From Amycolatopsis sp. NBC_00345 (GTDB taxonomy: Bacteria > Actinomycetota > Actinomycetes > Mycobacteriales > Pseudonocardiaceae), in assembly GCF_036116635.1 (NCBI RefSeq), contig NZ_CP107995.1:1860001-1924000 (forward strand): DNA of 64,000 nucleotides, given 5' to 3'. The notes beneath the pieces are model-generated. The model searched no databases. It was not told the DNA's origin and worked only from the letters and a program-made list of their open reading frames with translations. Below, one piece after another: positions 17,790-26,568 of the stretch. How positions within the stretch are numbered: position 1 is the stretch's first letter; every line of letters starts with the position of its first letter. A program made the position numbers and the translations under genes.

Positions 17790-19265
17790 ATGCGGACACT
17801 CTTGCGCGGCGGCCGCGTCATCGACCCGGCGACGGGTTTCGACGGCACCGCCGACGTACTGGTGGCCGACGGGGTGGTCACCGCCGTCGGGGCGGGCCTG
17901 CAAGCCGCTCCCGGAGACACCGAGATCGACGTCTCCGGGCTCGTCGTCGGGCCCGGGTTCATCGACCTGCACAGCCACGTGCACACCATCGCCGGCCATC
18001 GGCTGCAGGCGATGGACGGGGTGACCACGGCGCTCGACCTGGAGGCCGGGCTGATGCCCATCGAGCGGGCCTACGCCGAGGCCGCCGCGGCGGGACGCCC
18101 GCTGCACTACGGCTTCTCCGCCTCGTGGGGCGGCGCCCGGGCCAAGGTGCTCGCCGGGATCGAGCCCGACGCGAACATCGGCAGCGGGCTCACCGTGCTC
18201 GGGAACCCGGTCTGGCAACGGTCTTCGTCGCCGAGCGAGCTCGCCGCCTGGTTGTCCCTTGTGGAGGGTGAGCTGGCCGCGGGCGCGCTCGGGGTCGGCG
18301 TGCTGCTCGGCTACGCGCCCGCCACCGATCCGGCCGAGTTCCTGGCCCTGGCCAGGCTCGCCAAGGAAGCCGGTGTGCCCACGTACACGCACGTGCGCGA
18401 GCTGGTGGAGGTCGATCCGGCCACGCCCGCCGACGGATCCGAGGAGATCGCCATCGTCGCGGCCGAGACCGGCGCCGCGATGCACCACTGCCACGTCAAC
18501 AGCACCTCCGGACGGCACGTCGACCGGGTCCTCGCCGCGCTGGAGGCCGGGCGTTCCGCCGGGTCGCGGGTGACGGTCGAGGCGTACCCGTACGGCGCGG
18601 GCAGCACCGGGATCGGCGCGGCCTTCCTCTCGCCGGAGCGGCTGAAGATGAAGGGCCTGAGCCCGTCGAACGTGCTGATGCTGGAGACGGGGGAGCGGTT
18701 CTCCGACGAGGCCCGCCTGCTCCAGGTGCGCGCCGAGGACCCGGGGGCGCCGTGCATCCTGGAGTTCCTCGACGAGAAGGACCCGAGCGACCGTGCGCTG
18801 CTGCACCAGGCGCTCGCGTTCCCCGACGCGATCGTCGCCAGTGACGCGATGCCCGTGTACTGGAAGGACGGTGGCAACGAGTCCACCGAATGGCCACTGC
18901 CGCCGGGTGGCACGACGCATCCGCGAACGGCCGGGACGTACGCCAAGACGCTGCGCCTGATGGTGCGCGAGAGCGCGGCCTGGACCTGGCTGGAGGCGTT
19001 CCGGCGCTGTTCCTACCTGCCGGCGCGGGTGCTCGACGAGGTCGCTCCCGCCGCGCGGGCGAAAGGCCGGCTCGACGTGGGGGCGGACGCCGACATCGTG
19101 GTCCTCGACCCCGCCTCGATCACGGACGCGGCGACCTACTTCGACTCGACCCGGCCCTCGGTCGGCATCCGGCACCTGTTCGTTTCGGGGGTTCCCGTGG
19201 TCAGTGACGGGGAATTGCGCACCGACGCCTTCCCCGGCCGGCCGCTGCGAGGCGAACCGCGATGA
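17790..19265 (+). CDS. N-acyl-D-glutamate deacylase-like amidohydrolase
   Basis: A 491-residue metal-dependent amidohydrolase; the ATG is chosen for the GAGGAGA ribosome site 8 bases upstream. The metal motif H61-S-H63 sits in GFIDLHSHVH after the usual beta-sandwich start (IDPATGFDGTADV). Later blocks (TVEAYPYGAGSTGIGAAF, FLDEKDPSDRALL, IVASDAMPVYWKDGG, the C-terminal GADADIVVLDP) match my memory of the D-glutamate deacylase group rather than generic D-aminoacylases. It would release D-glutamate, or another D-amino acid, from an N-acyl or peptide linkage in the cytoplasm. It is the first gene of a four-gene coupled operon (overlaps of four bases throughout) that ends with N-acylamino acid racemase. 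Confidence 0.82.
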   Translation: MRTLLRGGRVIDPATGFDGTADVLVADGVVTAVGAGLQAAPGDTEIDVSGLVVGPGFIDLHSHVHTIAGHRLQAMDGVTTALDLEAGLMPIERAYAEAAAAGRPLHYGFSASWGGARAKVLAGIEPDANIGSGLTVLGNPVWQRSSSPSELAAWLSLVEGELAAGALGVGVLLGYAPATDPAEFLALARLAKEAGVPTYTHVRELVEVDPATPADGSEEIAIVAAETGAAMHHCHVNSTSGRHVDRVLAALEAGRSAGSRVTVEAYPYGAGSTGIGAAFLSPERLKMKGLSPSNVLMLETGERFSDEARLLQVRAEDPGAPCILEFLDEKDPSDRALLHQALAFPDAIVASDAMPVYWKDGGNESTEWPLPPGGTTHPRTAGTYAKTLRLMVRESAAWTWLEAFRRCSYLPARVLDEVAPAARAKGRLDVGADADIVVLDPASITDAATYFDSTRPSVGIRHLFVSGVPVVSDGELRTDAFPGRPLRGEPR

Positions 19266-20386
19266 CCGAACCCGACGTGCGCGCTCTCCTCTCGGACATC
19301 GAGACCCTGGTGTGCTGCGAGTCCCCGTCGTCCGATCACGCGGCCGTGGCCCGCAGCGCCGAAGTGCTGGCGGGGGTGGGCCGGGCGCTGCTGGGCGTGG
19401 AACCCGAGCGGATCGTCCTCGACGGGTGCACCCACCTGCGCTGGCGGTTCGGCGACGGCCCGCGGCGGGTGCTGCTGCTGGGCCACCACGACACGGTGTG
19501 GCCGGCGGGATCGCTGGAGTCCCACCCGTTCTCGGTGACCGATGGAATCCTGCGCGGGCCCGGCTGCTTCGACATGAAGGCCGGGGTCGTGATGGCGCTG
19601 CACGCCGCCGCGGCGCTGCCCGATCGCACCGGACTGTCCATTTTGGTCACCGGGGACGAGGAACTCGGCTCGCCGTCGTCGCGCGGGCTGATCGAGGAAG
19701 AGGCGCGTGGCTGCGAAGCGGCGTTCGTGCTCGAAGCTTCGGCCGACGGCGGTGCGCTGAAAACCCGTCGCAAAGGCGTTTCCCACTACCGGATCGAGGT
19801 CACCGGCCGGGCCGCGCACGCCGGGCTCGAACCGGAGAACGGGGTCAACGCCGGGATCGAGGTCTCGCACCAGGTCCTCGCCGCGGCGGCGCTCGCGGAT
19901 CCGGAACGGGGCACGAGCGTGGTGCCCACGGTCATCTCGGCGGGCACCACCGTCAACACCGTTCCCGCGGCGGCCAGCGTGGCGGTCGACGTGCGCGTGT
20001 GGGACGACGCCGAGCAGCTCCGCGTCGACCGGGCGATGCGGGAACTGCGCCCGGTACTGGAAAACGCCCAGGTGCGGATCCACGGTGGCATCAACCGCCC
20101 GCCGCTGGAGGCGTCGGCCGGGTTGTTCCGGCTCGCTCAGGAGCTGTCGGCGGATCTCGGGTTCGGTGAGCTGGCCGAGGCTTCGGTCGGCGGTGCCTCG
20201 GACGGCAATTACACCGCGGGGCTGGGAGTTCCGACGCTCGACGGCCTCGGCGCCGTCGGCGGCGGCGCGCACGCCGACCACGAACACGTCGTCGTCGCGG
20301 AACTGCCGCGCCGCACGGCGTTGCTCACCGCGCTCGTCGAAAACGTGCTGACTCTCCGGGGGAGTCGGGAAAGGAGTATCCCGTGA
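19262..20386 (+). CDS. M20-family amidohydrolase / carboxypeptidase
   Basis: A 374-residue dinuclear zinc hydrolase of the glutamate carboxypeptidase/ArgE/DapE group. The metal motifs GHHDTV (residues 74-79), GPGCFDMKAG and TGDEELGSPSS, a dimerisation-domain motif GRAAHAG and the distal HADHEHV His are all present, so it should be active. No signal peptide. Its overlap with both neighbours places it with the acyltransferase and racemase. In the known D-to-L amino acid pathway of Geobacillus, an M20 enzyme removes the succinyl group from the N-succinyl-L-amino acid, and that role fits here. A dipeptidase is the alternative. Confidence 0.82.
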   Translation: MTEPDVRALLSDIETLVCCESPSSDHAAVARSAEVLAGVGRALLGVEPERIVLDGCTHLRWRFGDGPRRVLLLGHHDTVWPAGSLESHPFSVTDGILRGPGCFDMKAGVVMALHAAAALPDRTGLSILVTGDEELGSPSSRGLIEEEARGCEAAFVLEASADGGALKTRRKGVSHYRIEVTGRAAHAGLEPENGVNAGIEVSHQVLAAAALADPERGTSVVPTVISAGTTVNTVPAAASVAVDVRVWDDAEQLRVDRAMRELRPVLENAQVRIHGGINRPPLEASAGLFRLAQELSADLGFGELAEASVGGASDGNYTAGLGVPTLDGLGAVGGGAHADHEHVVVAELPRRTALLTALVENVLTLRGSRERSIP

Positions 20387-21276
20387 CGAACCTGACGACG
20401 AATGCGGAAAGCCCGCTCACCCGGGCGGCCAACGACGAGGCGGTGGCCGCCGCGCGGGCCGCGGCCGGGGCCGCGGGCGTCGAAATCCGTGAGCTGACCG
20501 AGGTCGCCGAGCTGTCCGCGGTCGGCGACCTGTTCGAGTCGATCTGGCGGTCCGCGCCCGGCGCCCGGCCGCTGACCACGGAACTGCTGCGGGCGATGTC
20601 CAGCGCCGGGAACTACGTCGCCGGCGCCTTCGCGGAGGGCGAACTCCTGGGGGCCTGTTTCGGTTTCTTCGGCCACCCCGGCAAAGGCGGCCTGCACAGC
20701 CACATCGCCGGGGTGGCGCCGTCCGGCGCGGGCCGGGGGATCGGCCAGGCGCTCAAGCTGCACCAGCGCGGCTGGGCGCTGGCCCAGGACCTTTCGCTGA
20801 TCACCTGGACCTTCGACCCGCTGGTGCGGCGCAACGCCTATTTCAACCTCGGCAAGCTCGGCGCGCTCCCGCTGCGGTACCTGCCCGACTTCTACGGGCC
20901 GATGCTGGACCGCATCAACGGCTCGGGCGACACCGACCGCCTGATGGTCGGCTGGGACCTGACGAGCCCGGCCGTACGGTCCGCGTCGTTCGGCGAACCG
21001 GTGCTGGCCGACGCGGGCGCTTTGCGGGCTCAGGGGGCCGCGACGGCGCTCTCGGCCGGTCCCGGCGGCGGGCCGGTGACCGGGCCGGCCGACTCGCCGA
21101 CCGTGCTCGTTGCCGTCCCGCCCGACATAGAACTGTTGCGCCGCAACGATCCCGGCCGCGCCGCGGCGTGGCGCACGGCGCTGCGCGAGGTGCTCGGCGG
21201 GCTGATGGCGGACAACGCGAGGGTCACCGGATTCGATCGTGCCGGCTGGTACGTGATCTCTAAGGAGCAGTCGTGA
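20383..21276 (+). CDS. GNAT-family N-acyltransferase (COG3375-like)
   Basis: A 297-residue protein with a GTG start overlapping the upstream stop. The acetyl-CoA-binding signature is visible as GVAPSGAGRGIGQALKLHQR near residue 110, preceded by ELLGACFGFFGH, the strand that carries the acceptor pocket. In racemase operons of this type, the GNAT enzyme succinylates or acetylates D-amino acids so that the racemase can act on them. The acyl donor cannot be read from sequence. The C-terminal 90 residues are divergent. Confidence 0.75.
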   Translation: MTNLTTNAESPLTRAANDEAVAAARAAAGAAGVEIRELTEVAELSAVGDLFESIWRSAPGARPLTTELLRAMSSAGNYVAGAFAEGELLGACFGFFGHPGKGGLHSHIAGVAPSGAGRGIGQALKLHQRGWALAQDLSLITWTFDPLVRRNAYFNLGKLGALPLRYLPDFYGPMLDRINGSGDTDRLMVGWDLTSPAVRSASFGEPVLADAGALRAQGAATALSAGPGGGPVTGPADSPTVLVAVPPDIELLRRNDPGRAAAWRTALREVLGGLMADNARVTGFDRAGWYVISKEQS

Positions 21277-22379
21277 AACTCAGCGGTGTGGAACTGCGCC
21301 GGGTACGGATGCCGCTCGTCGCCCCGTTCCGGACCTCGTTCGGGACCCAGTCCGAACGGGAGCTCCTGCTCGTCCGCGCGGTGACCCCGAACGGCGAGGG
21401 CTGGGGCGAATGCGTCACGATGGCCGGCCCGCTCTACTCCTCGGAGTACAACGACGGCGCCGAGCACGTGCTCGTGAACCACCTGATCCCGGCGCTGCTG
21501 CACGCCGGCGACGTCACCGCGAACAAGGTGGCGACGCACCTGGCGAAGTTCAAGGGGCACCGGATGGCGAAGGGGGCGCTGGAGATGGCGGTCCTCGACG
21601 CCGAGCTCCGGGCGCACGACCGGTCCTTCGCCGCCGAGCTCGGGTCCACCCGCGACCGGGTGCCCTGCGGGGTTTCGGTCGGGATCATGGATTCCGTCCC
21701 GCAGCTGCTCGACGTCGTCGCCGGTTACCTCGACGAAGGCTACGTGCGCATCAAGCTGAAGATCGAACCCGGCTGGGACGTCGAGCCGGTGCGCGCGGTG
21801 CGCGAGCGCTTCGGTGACGACGTGCTGCTGCAGGTCGACGCGAACACCGCGTACACACTGGGGGACGCGCCGCTGCTGGCCCGGCTCGACCCGTTCGAGC
21901 TGCTCCTGATCGAGCAGCCGCTGGAAGAGGAGGACGTGCTCGGCCACGCCGAGCTGGCCCGGCGCATCCGGACGCCGATCTGCCTCGACGAGACGATCGT
22001 GTCGGCCAGGGCCGCCGCCGACGCCATCAAACTCGGCGCCTGCCAGATCGTGAACATCAAGCCGGGCCGCGTCGGCGGTTACCTCGAAGCCCGCCGGGTG
22101 CACGACGTCTGCGCGGCGCACGGGGTGCCGGTGTGGTGCGGCGGGATGATCGAGACCGGGCTGGGCCGGGCGGCCAACGTCGCGCTCGCCTCGCTGCCCG
22201 GGTTCACCCTCCCCGGCGACACCTCGGCGTCGGACCGGTTCTACCGCACCGACATCACTGAGCCGTTCGTGCTGGAGGCCGGGCACCTGCCGGTGCCGTC
22301 CGGCCCAGGGCTCGGGGTCACCCCGATCCCCGGGCTGCTCGAGGAGGTCACCACGGCGAAGGCCTGGATCGCTTCGTAG
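21273..22379 (+). CDS. N-acylamino acid racemase / o-succinylbenzoate synthase family
   Basis: A 368-residue enolase-superfamily enzyme. Catalytic bases K163 (in IKLKIEPG) and K263 (in NIKPGRVGG) and metal ligands D189 (QVDANTAY), E214 (LIEQPL) and D239 (CLDETIV) are all present at the numbers known for the Amycolatopsis N-acylamino acid racemase, and length and flanking sequence agree with my memory of that protein. It interconverts N-acyl- (best N-succinyl-) D- and L-amino acids. No other menaquinone gene is nearby, so racemase is the likelier physiological role. A predicted operator overlaps its stop codon. Confidence 0.93.
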   Translation: MKLSGVELRRVRMPLVAPFRTSFGTQSERELLLVRAVTPNGEGWGECVTMAGPLYSSEYNDGAEHVLVNHLIPALLHAGDVTANKVATHLAKFKGHRMAKGALEMAVLDAELRAHDRSFAAELGSTRDRVPCGVSVGIMDSVPQLLDVVAGYLDEGYVRIKLKIEPGWDVEPVRAVRERFGDDVLLQVDANTAYTLGDAPLLARLDPFELLLIEQPLEEEDVLGHAELARRIRTPICLDETIVSARAAADAIKLGACQIVNIKPGRVGGYLEARRVHDVCAAHGVPVWCGGMIETGLGRAANVALASLPGFTLPGDTSASDRFYRTDITEPFVLEAGHLPVPSGPGLGVTPIPGLLEEVTTAKAWIAS

Positions 22380-22390
22380 CCGCGCACGAA
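22373..22390 (+). promoter_or_regulatory. predicted regulon operator, TTCGT-N8-ACGAA
   Basis: TTCGTAGCCGCGCACGAA spans the stop codon of the racemase gene and ends 65 bases before the pucR-like start, the same spacing as the site in front of the deacylase operon. It suggests autoregulation of the regulator gene. Confidence 0.65.
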
Positions 22391-22455
22391 TTCCGGGGGT
22401 GGATTTGGTCGCGCCGGACCAGCGGGCCCGGCGTGGCCGGGGCTAGCTTCGGGGG

Positions 22456-24144
22456 ATGGTGACACCGGCGTCCGGCCCATCGCCCACGACTCTATCGCCC
22501 ACAACTCTGGGGCGTGTCCTCGACGATCTCGGGGAGGTGCTCCTGGAGCCGGTCGCGGTCGCCCGGTTCACCCGGAAGCAGCTCGGCGGGGTGGTCATCC
22601 ACGATCCGCACGACGACGCCGAGTTCCCGCGCCACGCCGTGGTGCTGGGCGTCGGGGTGCGGGAGCCGGACGAGGTCGTCCGCCTGCTGCACGAGGCCGG
22701 CCGGCGCGGGGCGGTGGCGCTGGTCGTCCGGTCCCCGGTCACCCCGTCGCCGGAGTTCCGGCGCGCCGCGGACTCGTCCGGCGTCGCCCTGCTGGGGCTC
22801 GCGGCCGGCGCGTCCTGGACCCAGCTCGCCGCCATGCTGCGGACGCTGCTGGCCGAAGGCGACATCGGCGACGTCTCGCCGCAGACGCTGGGCGGTCTGC
22901 CCTCGGGCGACCTGTTCGCGCTCGCCAACGCGGTGGCCGCACTCCTGGACGCGCCGGTGACCATCGAGGACCGCAACTCGCGGGTCCTCGCGTTCTCCGG
23001 CCGCCAGGACGAGGCCGACTCGTCCCGCGTCGAGACCATCCTGGGCCGTCAGGTGCCCGAGCGGTTCACCCGCGACCTCGAACACGACGGCGTCTTCGAG
23101 CGGCTGTACCGCGACCATGCCCCGGTGTACGTCGACCCGCTCCGCTACGAGCACGAGGGGATCAGCCTGCCCCGCGTGGCCCTCGCCGTACGGGCGGGCG
23201 ACGAGGTGCTGGGGTCGATCTGGGCGGCGGTGCGCGAGCCGTTGAGCGAGGAGCGGACCCAGGCGCTGGTCGACGCGGCCAAGCTCGTCGCGCTGCACCT
23301 GCTCCGGCTGCGGGCGGGCGCGGACGTCGAACGGCGGCTGCGCGCCGACCTGGTGAGCACGGCGCTCGAAGGCGGCACCGGGGCGCCGGAGGCCATCGCC
23401 CGGCTCGGCCTGCTGGGCCAGCCCTCGGTCGTGCTCGCCATGGGGCTGCTCGGCGCGTCCGAGCCCGACGACGACCTTCGCCTGGTCGCGGAACGCCAGC
23501 GGGTCGCCGACGCACTGGCCATGCACCTGAGCGCGGTCCAGCCGCGCTCGGCCGTCGCCCTCGTCGGCGACGTCGCCTACGGCATCGTCCCCATGCCGGG
23601 CAGCCACGCCGACTGCCTGGGGCGGGCGGTGCGGGTCGCGTCGACGTTCCTGGAGCGCACCGGACGCCGGGCGGCGGCGGCGATCGGCATCGGCGGGCTC
23701 GCGCTCGACGGCTCGGGCCTGCGCGCCTCGCGCGACGGCGCGGACCGGGCGTTGCGCGTGCTGCTCACCGGCGGCGGCGCCAAGCGGGTGACCACGGCCG
23801 AGGACGCCCACGTCGACGCGCTGATGCTGGAGCTGGCCGACCTCGCCGCGGCCCGGGGGGACGGCGCGACCGGCCCGGTCGCGCGGCTGCTGGACTACGA
23901 CGCCCGGCACCAGTCCCAGCTCGTGCACACCCTGCGGTGCTGGCTGGACGCCTTCGGGGACATCACCGCCGCGTCCGCCGCCGCCTACGTCCACCCGAGC
24001 ACGTTCCGGTACCGGCTGCGGCGGCTCGCCGAAGTCGGCGAGATCGACCTCGGCGACCCCGGGGACCGGTTCGCCGCCATGCTGCAGCTGCGGCTGCTGC
24101 CCCGGCGCGCGGCGACCGGCGCGTCGCAGGCCGAAGCGAGCTGA
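22456..24144 (+). CDS. PucR-family transcriptional regulator
   Basis: A 562-residue regulator. The N-terminal 110 residues form a PucR-type sensor domain; the central part is a GAF/GGDEF-like linker (residues 150-450). The C-terminal helix-turn-helix of the PucR/CdaR type is at residues 490-550 (QLVHTLRCWLDAFGDITAAS, then HPSTFRYRLRRLAEVGEIDL). Such proteins often activate catabolic genes in response to a substrate. It lies between the racemase operon and the transporter/hydrolase operons, and inverted repeats of one type precede all of them. The start ATG has no clear ribosome site (GGGGG directly abuts it), so a leaderless or slightly different start is possible. Confidence 0.85.
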   Translation: MVTPASGPSPTTLSPTTLGRVLDDLGEVLLEPVAVARFTRKQLGGVVIHDPHDDAEFPRHAVVLGVGVREPDEVVRLLHEAGRRGAVALVVRSPVTPSPEFRRAADSSGVALLGLAAGASWTQLAAMLRTLLAEGDIGDVSPQTLGGLPSGDLFALANAVAALLDAPVTIEDRNSRVLAFSGRQDEADSSRVETILGRQVPERFTRDLEHDGVFERLYRDHAPVYVDPLRYEHEGISLPRVALAVRAGDEVLGSIWAAVREPLSEERTQALVDAAKLVALHLLRLRAGADVERRLRADLVSTALEGGTGAPEAIARLGLLGQPSVVLAMGLLGASEPDDDLRLVAERQRVADALAMHLSAVQPRSAVALVGDVAYGIVPMPGSHADCLGRAVRVASTFLERTGRRAAAAIGIGGLALDGSGLRASRDGADRALRVLLTGGGAKRVTTAEDAHVDALMLELADLAAARGDGATGPVARLLDYDARHQSQLVHTLRCWLDAFGDITAASAAAYVHPSTFRYRLRRLAEVGEIDLGDPGDRFAAMLQLRLLPRRAATGASQAEAS

Positions 24145-24189
24145 CGCCCGCGCCGGGGTTCGTCGCCCCGGCCCGAAAGACCGCCGGAT

Positions 24190-24209
24190 GTTCGTGTGAA
24201 CGCACGAAC
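24190..24209 (+). promoter_or_regulatory. predicted regulon operator, GTTCGTG-N6-CACGAAC
   Basis: The most symmetric copy: 7-bp perfect arms around TGAACG. It ends about 60 bases before the MFS transporter start, in the 125-base gap after the regulator gene. Confidence 0.7.
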
Positions 24210-24269
24210 TCCGGGCGGAACGCGCTGATCAGAATGAGGGATCTTCTCCCACGTTCCCGCGGAGGCGCC

Positions 24270-25538
24270 ATGACGGCAGTGGTCAACGAAGACACCTGGA
24301 CAGCGCGGCGGATCAACCGGACGGCGCTGATCACCATGACGGTGATGGTGTTCGCCTGGTCGATCGACTACATCGACCGGTTCTCGATCGGGATGGCGCT
24401 GCCCCTGATCGGGCGCGAGTTCGGCATCGGCAAGACCGAGCAGGGCTGGCTGGTCACCGTTTTCGCCCTGGTCTACATGGTCTGCCAGATCCCGGCCGGG
24501 TTCCTCGCCGACCGGTTCGGCGCGCGCGGGCCGATGCTGGTCACGCTGGTGCTCTGGTCGGTGTTCACCGCGCTGACCGGGATGGCGGGCACGTTCGGGA
24601 TGCTGCTGGTCGTGCGCGGGCTTTTCGGCGTGTGCCAAGGGCTTTTCCCGGCGGCCTCGTTCAAGGCGGTCGCGGAGCGGACGACCCCGGCCAACCGGGC
24701 GACCAGCGCCGGCGTGATGCTGTCCGCGAGCGGGATCGGCTCGGGGGTGGCCCCGCTGATCGTCGGCCCGCTGCTGATGGCCGTCGGCTGGCGGCACACG
24801 TTCTTCTGGATGGCGGGGGTCGGCGCGGTCATCGGCGTCGTGGTCTGGGCGTTCCTGCCCAAGGCGCTGCCGGAAGCGCTCAGCAGCCTTCCGCGCACCG
24901 AGGCGAAAACCCCGGAGGTCTCGCGCAAGCAGCTGCTGAAGTCGCCGGTGATCTGGAAGTTCACGCTGCTGTTCTGCACCACCAACATGCTGAGCTACGG
25001 CCTGATCACCTGGGTGCCCAGCTACCTGCTGGAGGCCCGTGGCCTGACGCTGACCCAGACCGGCGTGGCCGCCGCCATCCCGATGCTGGTCAGCATCGGC
25101 ACGACCATCCTCGGCGGCTGGCTGTTCGACCGGTACTTCCACGACCACGGCCGCTGGTACCTCGGCTCGGTCGCGCTGGTGACCGTGGTCCTGCTGGTCC
25201 TCATGGTGAACGCGGGCAGCACGGTGGAGTTCACCGTCTACGAGACGCTGGCCCTCGGCGTCTTCGGCCTGGCCACGATGGGCGTCTTCGGCCTGCCGCT
25301 GCGGGTGCTCCCCACGGCGCTGACCGGGATCGGCATGGGGGTGATGAACTTCGGCGGCCAGGTGGCCGGCGCGGTCGCCCCGCTCGCGATGGGCTGGCTG
25401 GCCGAGACCTTCTCCTACACCGCCGCGTTCGGGTTCCTGATCGGCAGCACGCTGCTCACCGTGGTGCTGGCGTTCTGGGTCCCGCAGAACCCCGCGCAGT
25501 TCGCCTTCGCCAGTCCTGAGCAGACAGGAGCGTCATGA
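24270..25538 (+). CDS. MFS transporter, anion:cation symporter type
   Basis: A 422-residue protein with 12 predicted membrane helices. The ATG follows GGAGG by 4 bases. The motif-A loop GFLADRFGARGP lies between helices 2 and 3; DYIDRFSIG in helix 1 is typical of the anion:cation symporter (organic acid/peptide-like solute) family. It overlaps the next gene (ATGA). In context it probably imports an N-acyl amino acid or other small acidic amide. Substrate not determinable. Confidence 0.82.
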   Translation: MTAVVNEDTWTARRINRTALITMTVMVFAWSIDYIDRFSIGMALPLIGREFGIGKTEQGWLVTVFALVYMVCQIPAGFLADRFGARGPMLVTLVLWSVFTALTGMAGTFGMLLVVRGLFGVCQGLFPAASFKAVAERTTPANRATSAGVMLSASGIGSGVAPLIVGPLLMAVGWRHTFFWMAGVGAVIGVVVWAFLPKALPEALSSLPRTEAKTPEVSRKQLLKSPVIWKFTLLFCTTNMLSYGLITWVPSYLLEARGLTLTQTGVAAAIPMLVSIGTTILGGWLFDRYFHDHGRWYLGSVALVTVVLLVLMVNAGSTVEFTVYETLALGVFGLATMGVFGLPLRVLPTALTGIGMGVMNFGGQVAGAVAPLAMGWLAETFSYTAAFGFLIGSTLLTVVLAFWVPQNPAQFAFASPEQTGAS

Positions 25539-26434
25539 CCACCGCAGCCGAGACGGTCGCCACGATCAACCGCCGCGCGAAGGAGGTGGGAGTCCGGGTT
25601 TGGCTGCACGCGGCCGAAATCGGTGGTACGCGCGGGATCGGCATCGGCGAGGACGAACCGGTTGTCACGGCGTCGGTGTTCAAGGTCCCGGTCGCCCTGG
25701 AACTGGCCCGGCAGGCCGCCGAGGGCGCGTTCGACCTGGCCGGCCGGGTCACCGTCGCGCCGGGACACCCCACGCCCAGCCCGTACGGCCTGGCGACCTT
25801 CCGGCACGAGGTGGTGCTGTCCTGGCACGATCTGGCGATCCTGATGATCGGCATCAGCGACAACGTCGCCACCGACCTGATCCTCGCCGAGGTGGGTAAG
25901 GACGCCGTCAACGCGTCGTTGCGGCGCCTCGGCTTCGAGCACACCACCGTCCCGCAGGACTGCCGGGAGGTGCTGGACAGCATCGGCGAGGACCTCGGGC
26001 TGTCCTATGAGGACGACGAACGGCTGCTGGCCGAGCTGCCGTACGAGCAAGTGTCCGCGTTGCGCGCGCTGCGCCCGGAGCACACCTGCCGGACGACGGC
26101 CGCCGAGGCCACCCGGCTGCTCGGGTTGATCTGGCGCGACGAGGCGGCGGCGCCCGCCGCGTGCGCCGACGTCCGGCGCTGGCTGGAACTGCAGGTGTGG
26201 CCGCACCGGCTGCGGTCCGGGTTCCCGGACGACGGGATCCGCGTCAGCGGCAAGACCGGGACCCTGCCGTCGGTGCGCAACGAGGTCGGCGTGGTCGAGT
26301 ACCCGGACGGGAGCCGTTACGCCGTGGGGGTTTTCACGCAGGCCGGGGACACGCGATCGCGGGTGCCGGAGCGGGACGCGTTCATCGGCTTCGCCGCGGC
26401 CGAGGCCCTCGGGTGGCTGCGGACGGCCGCGTGA
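25535..26434 (+). CDS. cytoplasmic class A beta-lactamase-fold serine hydrolase
   Basis: A 299-residue penicillin-recognising enzyme: active-site S47-V-F-K50, S108-D-N110 and K240-T-G triads in the order and spacing of class A beta-lactamases. There is no signal peptide; the protein begins MTTAAETVATINRRAKEVG. A cytoplasmic location makes a resistance role unlikely and a D-peptide amidase or peptidase role more likely. It is coupled to the MFS gene and related to the gene at 27963. Activity on beta-lactams cannot be excluded. Confidence 0.8.
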   Translation: MTTAAETVATINRRAKEVGVRVWLHAAEIGGTRGIGIGEDEPVVTASVFKVPVALELARQAAEGAFDLAGRVTVAPGHPTPSPYGLATFRHEVVLSWHDLAILMIGISDNVATDLILAEVGKDAVNASLRRLGFEHTTVPQDCREVLDSIGEDLGLSYEDDERLLAELPYEQVSALRALRPEHTCRTTAAEATRLLGLIWRDEAAAPAACADVRRWLELQVWPHRLRSGFPDDGIRVSGKTGTLPSVRNEVGVVEYPDGSRYAVGVFTQAGDTRSRVPERDAFIGFAAAEALGWLRTAA

Positions 26435-26453
26435 TTCGTCGGCCCGGACGAAT
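26434..26453 (+). promoter_or_regulatory. predicted regulon operator, ATTCGTC-N6-GACGAAT
   Basis: 7-bp perfect arms around GGCCCG, starting at the last base of the upstream stop codon and ending 115 bases before the S12 hydrolase start. A further half site (GACGAAC) is at 26478-26484. Confidence 0.65.
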
Positions 26454-26568
26454 TTTCCCGGCGCTGTCCTCGGTTCCGACGAACAAGTGACCTCCGTCAC
26501 CGACCTAGCATTCCGGGGACGCCGGACCACCCCTTCCCGGACTCCCTTCCCTCGAAAATGAGGTGCAC

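Noticed and set aside
21273..22379. Enolase-superfamily gene considered as the menaquinone gene menC
   Set aside because: No other menaquinone gene is nearby. Overlap with GNAT and M20 genes and similarity to the Amycolatopsis racemase favour the N-acylamino acid role, although dual activity is known in the family.
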